This document shows positions 50,788-58,261 of a stretch of 64,000 nt of DNA, piece by piece. The notes under the pieces were generated by a model. That model saw only the letters and a list, made by a program, of their open reading frames with translations, ran no database searches and was not told the origin of the DNA. Positions within the stretch are counted from its first letter, which is position 1; the number at the start of each line of letters is the position of its first letter. The DNA is from Mucilaginibacter sp. (lineage in GTDB: Bacteria; Bacteroidota; Bacteroidia; Sphingobacteriales; Sphingobacteriaceae): positions 124,001 through 188,000 of the forward strand of contig NZ_JANYGQ010000032.1 in assembly GCF_025359345.1 (NCBI RefSeq), in the 5' to 3' direction. Both the position numbers and the translations under genes were made by a program.

Positions 50788-51934
50788 CAAACATACGGCC
50801 CTTGTTAGGCCCGCATTCGGAACGTTTAACCGCAACGAGTGGGCAATTGTTGGCGCACCCTGCACTAATATTAAATTATTGGCCGGCCAGGTTATCAGCG
50901 CTTTACAGTCAAATTACAAATGCGCTTATGTTGATACCACACACAACGATCACGTTGTTCAATTACCGGGTAAACTAGCTTCGGGTGCTGTATTCGAATA
51001 TACCGACGAAATTAATTACCGCCAACTGAATTACAGCACTGATTTTAACAGTTTTAAACTGCGGGAAACATTTGCAGCGGCCGATTTGGTAATGGCAAAC
51101 GGCAACCATCACCAATGCAAAGCGCAGGTGGTTATTATCAGCGAAAATAAAACGGCGTCCTTACAAAAAAGAATCGACCAGCTAACCAATGTACAGCTAT
51201 TGCTGCTGGCCGATGGTACAGAAGATGTTTTCGACTTTATTAAGGATGCAATACCGAACTGGCAGCAACTGCCGCTTTACCAGGTTAGTGACATTGAAAA
51301 CATCGTTACATTTTTTAAAACACAAATGCAAAAAGCCAAGCCTGTGTTAAACGGACTGGTACTAGCGGGCGGCAAAAGCCAGCGCATGGGTTTTGATAAA
51401 GGCGAGGTTAACTGGCACGGCAAGGCACAACGCTATCATATGGCCGATATGCTGAAAGCGTTTTGTAGCGACGTTTATATTTCGTGCCGTACCGATCAGC
51501 AACAGGAAATTGACGCTTCTTACACGAGCCTGCCGGATACTTTTACCGGTCTTGGGCCTTATGGCGCCATATTATCTGCATTTAGAGAAAAACCAGACAG
51601 CGCCTGGTTGGTTATAGCATCAGATTTACCGCTGATGGACAAACCCGCATTACAATATTTGACAGATAACCGTGACCCCTCATCTGTCGCCACGGCTTAT
51701 AACAGTCCGCAAAATGAATTCCCGGAACCGCTGATAACCATTTGGGAGCCAAAGAGCTATCCCGTGCTGTTGTCTTTTTTGGCGCAGGGTTATTCGTGTC
51801 CCCGCAAGGTTTTGATAAATAGCGATGTTACACTTTTAAACGCACAGAACCCAGACGTGCTTACCAATGTTAATACACCCGATGAACTGGAACGTATAAA
51901 AAGAGTTCTTCATCAAAAAATAGCTGCAGAATGA
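50768..51934 (+). CDS. mobA: MobA-type guanylyltransferase with degenerate MobB-like N-domain
   Basis: I place the start at GTG 50768 (388 residues); an in-frame TTG at 50747 is an alternative. Both lie inside moaC. The C-terminal half (from about residue 196) is a nucleotidyltransferase with LNGLVLAGGKSQRMGFDKGE, DTFTGLGPYGAILSA and IASDLPLMDKPA, as in MobA, which makes Mo-molybdopterin guanine dinucleotide. The first 190 residues resemble MobB but the P-loop is replaced by IVGAPCTNIKLLA, so GTPase activity is doubtful. Its stop overlaps the next start by 4 bases. Confidence 0.82.
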   Translation: MISKEHSKHTALVRPAFGTFNRNEWAIVGAPCTNIKLLAGQVISALQSNYKCAYVDTTHNDHVVQLPGKLASGAVFEYTDEINYRQLNYSTDFNSFKLRETFAAADLVMANGNHHQCKAQVVIISENKTASLQKRIDQLTNVQLLLLADGTEDVFDFIKDAIPNWQQLPLYQVSDIENIVTFFKTQMQKAKPVLNGLVLAGGKSQRMGFDKGEVNWHGKAQRYHMADMLKAFCSDVYISCRTDQQQEIDASYTSLPDTFTGLGPYGAILSAFREKPDSAWLVIASDLPLMDKPALQYLTDNRDPSSVATAYNSPQNEFPEPLITIWEPKSYPVLLSFLAQGYSCPRKVLINSDVTLLNAQNPDVLTNVNTPDELERIKRVLHQKIAAE

Positions 51935-52989
51935 ATCCCGAATTTTTACGATACAGCTGCCAGATAGCTTTGCCCGGTTTTAGCGAACAAAGCCAACATC
52001 AATTACAAAACGCCAGGGTACTGGTGGTTGGAGCAGGAGGACTTGGCTGCCCGGCTGCCCAATATTTAACAAGCGCCGGCATAGGCACCATCGGAATCGC
52101 CGATTTTGATATCGTATCAGAAAGTAACCTGCACCGCCAGGTATTATATGGCCCGGCGGATTTTGGCTTAAAAAAAGTTGCAGTGGCCTGCGAACGCTTA
52201 CAAAAACAAAACCCGGATGTAAAATTAGTGCCGCACGATGTAAGGATAACATCGCAAAATGTAATGGAGTTGATCGCCGGTTACGACATAATAGTTGATG
52301 GAACTGATAATTTTGAAACCCGTTACCTTTTAAACGACGCTGCGGTGTTGAGAGGCATACCACTGGTTTATGGCGCTATTTACCAGTTTGAAGGCCAGGC
52401 AGCGGTGTGGAACTATAAATGCCCTAATGGCAAACTATCGCCCAATTACCGCGACCTTTTCCCGAGCGTAAACGCTGCCCAAATTCCTAATTGTGCTGAA
52501 GGTGGTGTAATACCCACCCTTGCCGGGATAATAGGCTGTATACAGGCAAACGAAGTGATCAAATATACTACCCAAACCGGCGAGCTGCTGGCCGGGAAGA
52601 TTTTGGTTTTCGATGCACAAACCATGCAAAGCCGGGTAATAAAAATTGGTGAGGCAACCCAAACCCATATAACAAAGCTGGTAGAAACGATGGTGATCCC
52701 AACCCTAACGGCTGATGAATTAAAAAATGATTTAGCGCAAAGTGCGGTCAAGCTAATTGATGTGAGAACAGAGGAGGAACGCGAAGAATTTAACATAGGC
52801 GGAGAACACATCCCCATAGCTAACGTTCTTGCTAATGTAGATGCTATTGCTCAAAACAATAAAACAGTTTTCTATTGCACAACAGGTAAACGCAGCGCCG
52901 AAGCGGTGAAAATCGTCAAAAATAAATACCCGGATGCAAATGTGTTTTCGTTAGAGGGCGGAACACGATTGATAGATTGGAACGATTAG
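51931..52989 (+). CDS. moeB: ThiF/MoeB adenylyltransferase with C-terminal rhodanese domain
   Basis: Residues 1-245 are an E1-like domain: RYSCQIALPGFSEQSQHQL, VLVVGAGGLGCPAAQYLTSAGIG near residue 30, SNLHRQVLYG near 67 and IVDGTDNFETRYLLND near 117. The middle region is TLAGIIGCIQANEVIKY. Residues 255-352 are a rhodanese domain, with LIDVRTEEEREEFNIGGEHIPIANV and catalytic FYCTTGKRSAEAV (Cys near residue 312). Such fusions activate and sulfurate MoaD, as in eukaryotic MOCS3. One pair of Cys in the E1 part differs from the usual zinc-binding CxxC. Confidence 0.9.
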   Translation: MNPEFLRYSCQIALPGFSEQSQHQLQNARVLVVGAGGLGCPAAQYLTSAGIGTIGIADFDIVSESNLHRQVLYGPADFGLKKVAVACERLQKQNPDVKLVPHDVRITSQNVMELIAGYDIIVDGTDNFETRYLLNDAAVLRGIPLVYGAIYQFEGQAAVWNYKCPNGKLSPNYRDLFPSVNAAQIPNCAEGGVIPTLAGIIGCIQANEVIKYTTQTGELLAGKILVFDAQTMQSRVIKIGEATQTHITKLVETMVIPTLTADELKNDLAQSAVKLIDVRTEEEREEFNIGGEHIPIANVLANVDAIAQNNKTVFYCTTGKRSAEAVKIVKNKYPDANVFSLEGGTRLIDWND

Positions 52990-53032
52990 CAGGATAAAAC
53001 ATTCGAAAGATTAAAAATCTTGTAAATCCTCA

Positions 53033-53058
53033 GCATCCTTAAATCGTGTTAAGGATGC
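53033..53058. repeat. hairpin GCATCCTTAA-TTAAGGATGC overlapping the moaE stop
   Basis: GCATCCTTAA (53033-53042) pairs perfectly with 53049-53058 over a 6-base loop. Related words (AATCTTGTAAATCCT, AAATCGTGTTAA) lie at 53007-53050. The right arm encodes the last codons and stop of moaE. The words match those at 8421-8560. Confidence 0.6.
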
Positions 53059-53468
53059 GCTGCCACCCAAACTTCGCCATCTTCAAAAATTTCTTTTTTC
53101 CAGATAGGCACGGTTTGTTTCAATGTATCAATGATGTAACGGCATGCATCAAACGCGGCAGCACGATGTGCAGCTGATACAGCAATAACCACAGGCACCT
53201 CGCCAACGTCCAATACTCCGGTACGGTGATGTATCAACACCTTTTGCACCGGCCATTTTTCAAAAGCCTGGTTGGCGATTTTCTCCATCTCGGCAATGGC
53301 CATTGGCTCATAGGCCTCGAACTCCAGCCGGATTACTTTTTTGCCTTTGGTTGCATTACGCACAGTACCGATAAATACATCGATGCCGCCTGATTCGGGC
53401 GACATGATCCAATCGATGGAAGACTGGGTGTTGAGCGAAGTAGTGGATATTTGGATTTGCTTAAACAA
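53049..53468 (-). CDS. moaE: molybdopterin synthase catalytic subunit
   Basis: From TTG 53468 the protein has 139 residues; the frame is open to GTG 53501, so the start is uncertain. Motifs are GGIDVFIGTVRNATKGKKVIRLEFEAYEPMA, the EKIA helix and VLIHHRTGVLDVGEVPVVIAVSAAHRAAAFDACRYIIDTLKQTVPIWKKE, with the MoaE catalytic Lys residues. MoaE builds the molybdopterin dithiolene with MoaD. It is convergent with moeB, with a hairpin between, and is separated from moaD (56660) by a 3-kb Roc-family gene on the other strand. Confidence 0.9.
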   Translation of the reverse strand: MFKQIQISTTSLNTQSSIDWIMSPESGGIDVFIGTVRNATKGKKVIRLEFEAYEPMAIAEMEKIANQAFEKWPVQKVLIHHRTGVLDVGEVPVVIAVSAAHRAAAFDACRYIIDTLKQTVPIWKKEIFEDGEVWVAAHP

Positions 53469-53599
53469 TTTATTACGTTTATAAAGATTATCAAATTGCA
53501 CCTAAATCATGTCGCGATTTTACTCATTCCGGTTTTAAAAACCCTTTCCCAATATGAATAATAGTTCAATCGTGGTAACATCATTAATGTTGGAGGAAT

Positions 53600-56500
53600 A
53601 TGATAGACTACAATAGTATTAAAAAAATTGAAGAATTACTGAAACAAAGGTTTTTCTTAGAAAAAAGTACAGAAGATGAAGGTAATAGTTATTACGTTGA
53701 CGAGTCCGACACTATTACTAGATTATCGGTAACTGGTTGTGATTTAAGTGAATTTGATGAATTTGTCAATTGTTTGAAAGATTTTAACGGTTTGGAAGAC
53801 TTACGATTAAATAATGACACCATCACTAATATTTCATCGCTAAGAGAGTTGGAAAATTTAACAAGCTTGTATTTGAGTGGAATTACCTCGCTTGACATTT
53901 CTTCTATTATCGAGCTGAAAAAACTGAGACTTTTGTCTTTGTATTCTAATAAAGTTATAAATATTTCGTCTTTAAAAAAGATGGAAAAGATAGAAAGTTT
54001 GACGATTAAGAAACAAGAGCTTATAGATATCTCGTTCTTAAGCAATTTAAATAATCTTAGGCATTTAAATTTAAGTCAAAATAAGATCAAAGATATTTCG
54101 CCTCTACGAAAGCTTAGCCAATTAGAAATATTGACACTTGAAAGTAATCATATATCCGACGTCTACCCTTTAAAAGAGTTGACTAAATTAAATGATCTAC
54201 GATTGAATTTTAATAAAATTTCGGATATAACAAGTTTGAAAGAATTAATAAATCTACACCATTTATCAATTCATGATAATCAAATTGAGAACCTATCACC
54301 ATTGGAAAATTTATGTAATTTAGAGTCACTATATTTAAAACAGAACAAAATATCGAATATAGAGCCATTAAGAAAGCTATTTAAATTAGAACTTCTGTTG
54401 CTCTACCAAAATCGAATAAAAGATATTTCCGCCTTAAAAGATCTAAAGAAATTAAGCAATTTAGGTTTGAATGATAATCAGATCGAATATCTACCTCCTT
54501 GGATTACTAAATTCACTATGAGAATAGGCATGAATGCGGTATGGAAGCACGGTTTTATTACACTGAATGGAAATCCGCTCAAAAGTCCTCCACAAGGAAT
54601 AGTTCAGCAAGGGAAAAAAGCCATTAAAAATTATTTTAACCAAATCGAAAAAGAAAAAGGGAAGATAGAATATTTATTCGAGGCTAAATTGTTAGTCATA
54701 GGTGAAGGTGGAGCAGGTAAAACAACATTTACTCGAAAGATAATCGATTTAAATGCTAAAATGCCTAACGAAAAGGATACGACGCTCGGAATTGAAATAG
54801 GTAAATGGACCTTCGATAGCAGTCATGTTTTAATGAGCGGAAAAGAGGACGTGAAATTTCACGTTAATCTCTGGGACTTTGGAGGTCAAAAGATCTACCA
54901 AGGCACCCATCAGATATTTTTTAGTGACAAATCGTTTTATGTACTGCTCTCCGATACCAGAGAACAAAAAACGGATTTTTCTTATTGGCTAAACACTGTT
55001 GAGCAACTAGGTGGAGCTGAGAGTTCGCTAATTATAGTTTTGAATAAAAAGTTTGGACATGAATCGAAAATTGATGAAAGTGGTTATCGAAGTCATTTTG
55101 GAATGATAATAAAAGATGTCATAGAACTAGATTTAAAAAATGATGTCGGTAATTTAGTTTTATTACAAGAAAGGGTAAAGTTATATTTAAAAGATCTTCC
55201 AGGGATAGGAGATCCTTTACCTTCATCTTGGGTCGACATAAGGGATGACCTGTCTCACGAAAAGTTAAATTTTATTTCTTTTGACAGATTTAAAGAAATT
55301 TGTCAACAGCGAAGCATCGATGATCCGAGTATTTTGCACACTCTAAGTGGATATTTTAATAGAATTGGGGCTTTTACACACTATATCGATGATCCCCTAC
55401 TACAGGAGAGGATTTATCTAAATTCTAATTGGCTAGTTAAAACAGTTTATGAAGTGTTGGACAATGAACTCGCAAAGTCTAAAAAAGGTAGAGTTAACGG
55501 TCTAGATATAAAAAGGATTTGGATAAACAATGAACTTCATTATGAAGTCAATAAACTTACTCAATTAATGCACAAGTTTGGCTTGATGTATCATATCCCA
55601 GATACTGATGATTATGTGATTCCAGCACATTTACCAACCGTTACTCCTTACAAAAAGTGGGGGTATTCTTCAAATAGCGGAATTCTTCAATTTACATATG
55701 AATTTGATAAGTTCATGCCACAAGGCATAATGTCTCGTTTAATTGTTTCATTAAATCATCATATTAAAAACCATGATTTAGTTTGGCATAGGGGAGTCAA
55801 CGTCGAATATAACGGAACTTATGCTGAAATAATTGAAAGTTATGGTGGAAATAATCGTTTTGAGATCCGAATTGTGGGGGGTAACAAGATAGAACTACTT
55901 GCAATAATACGGGAGCGTTTTGCTGAAGTATTAAAGCCCTTTAATAATTTAAAATATAAACAATTAGTTCCGTGCATATGTGAAGAGTGTAAAGATTCTA
56001 CTGAGCCTGCATTTCATGATTATCATTTATTACTCAAGTTTAAAGAAAAAGGAACTGGCTCACAGTGTAGTAAAACAGGTGAAATTATAATCGCGGACGA
56101 ATTATTGAAAATAATTGAATCTTCAAAAAAAACGTTGAATCTTGACACTAGCAATGAGACAGCTATCCGGACAGTTAAAATTTTCTTGGCTTCTTCATCT
56201 GAGTTAACAACTGACCGAAAGGAATTCCGTGAATTCATTAGTGTTGAAAATGATCGCCTTCATAAAAAGGGCATTTATCTGGAAGTCGTTCAATGGGAAT
56301 ACTTTATTGATTCGATGTCAAAACAAAGCTTGCAGACAGAATATAACAATGCGCTTAAGGATTGTGATATTTTTGTCAGTTTGTTTTTTTCCAAGGTAGG
56401 TAAGTACACAACTATAGAATTTGAAAACGCGTTCGGCGAATTTAAACGCAATGGCCGACCTCTAATTTACACATTTTTCAAAAATGCAACTGTTGATTAT

Positions 56501-56650
56501 AATCTTATAAAAAAGGCCGATATTAATTCAAAGTTCAAGTTGGAGGAAAAATTAAAGAGACTAGGGCATTTTAAAACAATTTACAAAGATCTTAACGACC
56601 TGAAAAATCAATTCAAACGGCAATTGGAATATTTTTTAGATGGTGAGTGA
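53600..56650 (+). CDS. LRR-Roc-COR GTPase with C-terminal TIR/DUF4062-like domain
   Basis: The 1016-residue protein has four parts. About residues 60-335 are 22-residue leucine-rich repeats of SDS22 type (LNLSQNKIKDISPLRKLSQL). About 360-545 is a Roc GTPase: P-loop GEGGAGKTT at 368, WDFGGQK at about 425 and NKKF as G4. About 560-835 resembles a COR dimerisation domain. From about 858 a domain starting KIFLASSSELTTDRKEF resembles TIR/DUF4062-like nucleotide-fold effectors. The DNA is plainly more AT-rich than the neighbours, and the start is preceded by GGAGG, rare here. It splits moaE from moaD. A bacterial immune or signalling role is inferred from architecture only. Confidence 0.88.
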   Translation: MIDYNSIKKIEELLKQRFFLEKSTEDEGNSYYVDESDTITRLSVTGCDLSEFDEFVNCLKDFNGLEDLRLNNDTITNISSLRELENLTSLYLSGITSLDISSIIELKKLRLLSLYSNKVINISSLKKMEKIESLTIKKQELIDISFLSNLNNLRHLNLSQNKIKDISPLRKLSQLEILTLESNHISDVYPLKELTKLNDLRLNFNKISDITSLKELINLHHLSIHDNQIENLSPLENLCNLESLYLKQNKISNIEPLRKLFKLELLLLYQNRIKDISALKDLKKLSNLGLNDNQIEYLPPWITKFTMRIGMNAVWKHGFITLNGNPLKSPPQGIVQQGKKAIKNYFNQIEKEKGKIEYLFEAKLLVIGEGGAGKTTFTRKIIDLNAKMPNEKDTTLGIEIGKWTFDSSHVLMSGKEDVKFHVNLWDFGGQKIYQGTHQIFFSDKSFYVLLSDTREQKTDFSYWLNTVEQLGGAESSLIIVLNKKFGHESKIDESGYRSHFGMIIKDVIELDLKNDVGNLVLLQERVKLYLKDLPGIGDPLPSSWVDIRDDLSHEKLNFISFDRFKEICQQRSIDDPSILHTLSGYFNRIGAFTHYIDDPLLQERIYLNSNWLVKTVYEVLDNELAKSKKGRVNGLDIKRIWINNELHYEVNKLTQLMHKFGLMYHIPDTDDYVIPAHLPTVTPYKKWGYSSNSGILQFTYEFDKFMPQGIMSRLIVSLNHHIKNHDLVWHRGVNVEYNGTYAEIIESYGGNNRFEIRIVGGNKIELLAIIRERFAEVLKPFNNLKYKQLVPCICEECKDSTEPAFHDYHLLLKFKEKGTGSQCSKTGEIIIADELLKIIESSKKTLNLDTSNETAIRTVKIFLASSSELTTDRKEFREFISVENDRLHKKGIYLEVVQWEYFIDSMSKQSLQTEYNNALKDCDIFVSLFFSKVGKYTTIEFENAFGEFKRNGRPLIYTFFKNATVDYNLIKKADINSKFKLEEKLKRLGHFKTIYKDLNDLKNQFKRQLEYFLDGE

Positions 56651-56659
56651 ATGCGTTTT

Positions 56660-56902
56660 TCATCCCCCGCTAACTGGCGGAATTATGGCTATCTCATCCC
56701 GCTCATGCAAGTTATCGCCGGGTAAAGCATACTCATTATTTACAGCCACCATATACGATGCCAGCTGTTTTAAACGCGGGTATTGCTGCTCCAAAATGTA
56801 TTTTAAATTATAAACTGTAGCGTCATTTGCCAGTTCCAAATTAACCGACGTGCCCCCGAATATATCCTTTGCAATGCCAAACGCCAGAATTTTAATGTTC
56901 AT
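56660..56902 (-). CDS. moaD: molybdopterin synthase sulfur-carrier subunit
   Basis: The 80-residue ubiquitin-fold protein starts MNIKILAFGIAKDIFGG and ends IIPPVSGG, with the C-terminal Gly-Gly that is adenylylated and thiocarboxylated. It donates sulfur to MoaE. The probable activator is the MoeB-rhodanese protein at 51931. Its 3' end is 9 bases from the 3' end of the Roc-family gene, on the opposite strand. Confidence 0.93.
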   Translation of the reverse strand: MNIKILAFGIAKDIFGGTSVNLELANDATVYNLKYILEQQYPRLKQLASYMVAVNNEYALPGDNLHERDEIAIIPPVSGG

Positions 56903-57057
56903 GCCTCAAAATTAGATGAAAATACTTAGAAATAACACGTGTAGGATCGAAATATTTGAACTTACATTTAAAGAAAAACAATCTTAAATTGCGTTGGTTT
57001 TTATAATATGCAAAGCGCTGAGTTTATCTCACGTCTCAAATGCAACATCTCAAATCT

Positions 57058-57921
57058 ATGTCTTCAATAAAAAAGGTAACAGTTACAAAAGTAAACGATG
57101 CCGAAGGTGCTGCCGCAACCTTCGATGTCCTGGCCGTTGAGGAACCGCTTGAAATACGGCTTGCCTACACTTTAAACGGAGAGCCCAAAACCCAAAACGT
57201 ATCGGTTACCATGCGCACGCCTGGCAACGATGCTGAACTGGCTGCGGGGTTTTTATTTACTGAGGGTATTGTGAAAAATGCTGGTGAGATTGCTGATGTT
57301 GATTATTGCTTTATCGCTTGTGCAGAAAACAAGGAGAACGTAATTCAGGTTAAACTGCGTGAGGGTGTTGTTCCGGATTTGAAAAACACTGAACGGAATT
57401 TTTACACTACCTCCAGCTGCGGGGTTTGTGGTAAAGGCTCCATCGATGCTATTCGTACCGTTGGCAATTTTATTAGCCAGGCTGATGATATTACAATTTA
57501 CAGTGATTTACTTTATAAGCTACCACAAATATTAAGAGAACAGCAAGCGGTTTTTGAAGAGACAGGCGGGTTACATGCCTCTGCACTATTTAATTTAGAT
57601 GGCGAACTGCTTCTGTTACACGAAGACGTCGGCAGGCATAATGCCCTGGATAAGTTGGTTGGTGCAGCACTGCAACAAGGGCTGCTGCCGTTAAATAAAC
57701 ATATTTTACTGTTAAGCGGCCGAGCCAGTTTCGAGCTGGTACAAAAAGCTGTAATGGCAGGCATTAGGATTATCGCAGCAGTTGGTGCCCCATCAAGCCT
57801 GGCGGTAGAACTGGCTGCAGAATTCGATATAACCTTAGCCGGTTTTTTACGCAACCGGCGTTTTAATATTTACACAGCGGTACGCCGCATACTAACCCCT
57901 ATACATGAAACTTCGAATTAA
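57058..57921 (+). CDS. fdhD: formate dehydrogenase accessory sulfurtransferase
   Basis: The start at ATG 57058 (287 residues) is preferred; ATG 57040 in frame is possible. FdhD moves sulfur from a cysteine desulfurase to Moco before insertion into formate dehydrogenase. Visible features are TLNGEPKTQNVSVTMRTPGND, AAGFLFTEGIV, the TSSCGVCGKGSID Cys pair near residue 120 that carries the sulfur, and ETGGLHASALF...LHEDVGRHNALDKLVG. It overlaps the next small gene by 17 bases. Confidence 0.95.
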   Translation: MSSIKKVTVTKVNDAEGAAATFDVLAVEEPLEIRLAYTLNGEPKTQNVSVTMRTPGNDAELAAGFLFTEGIVKNAGEIADVDYCFIACAENKENVIQVKLREGVVPDLKNTERNFYTTSSCGVCGKGSIDAIRTVGNFISQADDITIYSDLLYKLPQILREQQAVFEETGGLHASALFNLDGELLLLHEDVGRHNALDKLVGAALQQGLLPLNKHILLLSGRASFELVQKAVMAGIRIIAAVGAPSSLAVELAAEFDITLAGFLRNRRFNIYTAVRRILTPIHETSN

Positions 57922-58261
57922 GAATAATTCCGTTAGATACCGGCTTACACAATCGGACGTTGCCACTTTGGTTAAAAATAGGCTGCTGGAAGATAGCGTT
58001 GATTTTGGCGTTAACAAGCTGGTTTATTCCCTGCAAATTGTTGACGATTACCAGCTTTCGGCAACATTTAATAATAACACAATAACACTATTTATGCCCA
58101 CAAGTATGCTAACCGAGCTGGCCGAAACAGATAAAGTAGGATTTGAAAATATAAGGCACCTGCCGCATTTGTTGGTCGAAAAGGATTTTACGTGCCTGGA
58201 TAATCTTGCTGAAGACCAAAGCGATAATTATCCCAATCCATTAGTTGCCAAAAAGTTATGA
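57905..58261 (+). CDS. small protein between fdhD and the FdhF-like oxidoreductase
   Basis: The 118-residue soluble protein (MKLRIKNNSVRYRLTQSDVA) has N-terminal beta-strands and a C-terminal region with HLLVEKDFTCLDNLAEDQSDNYPNP. It overlaps fdhD by 17 bases and the oxidoreductase by 4, so all three are coupled. The pairing suggests a chaperone or maturation factor for the molybdoenzyme. I do not recognise the family with certainty and see no catalytic motif; the single Cys could be relevant. Confidence 0.7.
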   Translation: MKLRIKNNSVRYRLTQSDVATLVKNRLLEDSVDFGVNKLVYSLQIVDDYQLSATFNNNTITLFMPTSMLTELAETDKVGFENIRHLPHLLVEKDFTCLDNLAEDQSDNYPNPLVAKKL

